Source of the DNA: Halomonas huangheensis
GTDB taxonomy: Bacteria; Pseudomonadota; Gammaproteobacteria; Pseudomonadales; Halomonadaceae
NCBI RefSeq assembly: GCF_001431725.1
Contig: NZ_CP013106.1
Span: forward strand, 3,472,001 to 3,536,000
Direction: 5' to 3'
Length of the DNA stretch: 64,000 nt
The notes under the pieces were generated by a model, which saw only the letters and a program-made list of their open reading frames with translations, ran no database searches and was not told the DNA's origin. Positions 63,815-64,000 of the stretch are shown one piece after another (position 1 is the first letter of the stretch; every line of letters begins with the position of its first letter). The position numbers and the translations under genes are program-made.

Positions 63815-64000
63815 ACAAATGCTCCCCCGGTGGCGGCATCGCTGAGACGACGCACCCTGGTATGCTCAAGAAGATGGTGAAAATCGTTGGCGTGAATATC
63901 GCCGACGCCGGGATGACGGACCGCCTCAGCGGACAGCGCTGTGGCCAGCCGCAAGCCATCCTCTGGTGACATATCGGTCAATACGGCATGCAGCATGGCG
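63811..64000 (-). CDS. fruK: 1-phosphofructokinase FruK, C-terminal end (start outside window)
   Basis: Only about 62 residues are in the window. They resemble the C-terminus of FruK (GLRLATALSAEAVRHPGVGD, then a helix and RVRRLSD), and the frame is open to the window edge. The stop overlaps the fruA start. FruK phosphorylates fructose 1-phosphate to the 1,6-bisphosphate. The call depends mainly on the operon position. Confidence 0.8.
   Translation of the reverse strand, partial: AMLHAVLTDMSPEDGLRLATALSAEAVRHPGVGDIHANDFHHLLEHTRVRRLSDAATGGAFV

Overview
The window looks like part of the chromosome of a moderately halophilic gammaproteobacterium, most likely Halomonas or a close relative in the Halomonadaceae. 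This rests on gene content rather than a database match: a complete ectoine-degradation cluster in the order doeA-doeB-doeX-doeC-doeD-eutB-eutC, three BCCT-family compatible-solute transporters, a BetT-type choline carrier, and dispersed 7-bp satellite repeats next to gene ends. There is no sign of prophage, integron, CRISPR, rRNA or tRNA. The region reads as metabolic core and niche chromosome. It opens inside a PQQ-type sugar dehydrogenase gene and closes inside fruK.

Layout. 1-6.5 kb: sugar dehydrogenase tail, a betaine-type BCCT carrier with a strong terminator, a heptamer satellite, an exonuclease/DUF294 signalling pair and a small secreted DUF4168 protein. 6.5-11.5 kb: a Tat-exported TRAP binding protein with a fused DctQM permease, then an EamA exporter. 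11.5-22.7 kb: the ectoine/5-hydroxyectoine catabolic operon (minus strand), divergent from a MocR-type regulator followed by a GhrA-like reductase. 22.7-29.7 kb: YghU-type GST, NemA-type ene-reductase with its TetR regulator and shared operator motif, DJ-1/PfpI protein, DUF3108 protein, LysO lysine exporter and a LacI-family regulator. 29.8-35 kb: BaeSR-type envelope-stress system, AraC and LysE genes, and two tandem Spy/CpxP paralogues that share a nearly identical upstream element. 35.5-37.6 kb: BetT with a BetI-like operator. 37.7-51.4 kb: an enlarged histidine-utilisation region (DOPA-dioxygenase-like gene, hutC, divergent YjiH-family permease, hutI, hutG, hutU, hutH, NhaC/YuiF-like permease, atypical BCCT carrier, and a second HutH-like lyase lacking the MIO triad). 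51.5-61.8 kb: chemoreceptor, alcohol and aldehyde dehydrogenases, LuxR-type response regulator, LysR, DUF2798, and a hybrid histidine kinase with a FIST-domain sensor (NosP/NahK-like). 62-64 kb: fructose PTS fruA and the end of fruK.

The most interesting point is at 48.2-51.4 kb. A HutH paralogue has lost exactly the Ala-Ser-Gly residues that build the MIO cofactor and overlaps, by 8 bp, a BCCT carrier whose substrate-site residues differ from betaine and choline carriers. BCCT carriers move quaternary ammonium compounds, and a lyase expelling trimethylamine would not need MIO. The pair therefore looks like an uptake-and-cleavage module for a trimethylated histidine (hercynine or ergothioneine), placed so that urocanate formed from hercynine would enter HutU-HutI-HutG. 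This is inference. The supporting observations are the motif deletion, the conserved remaining active-site frame, the overlap and the location. Candidate HutC, BetI-like, PdhR-like, NemR-like and Spy-promoter elements were also found by eye.
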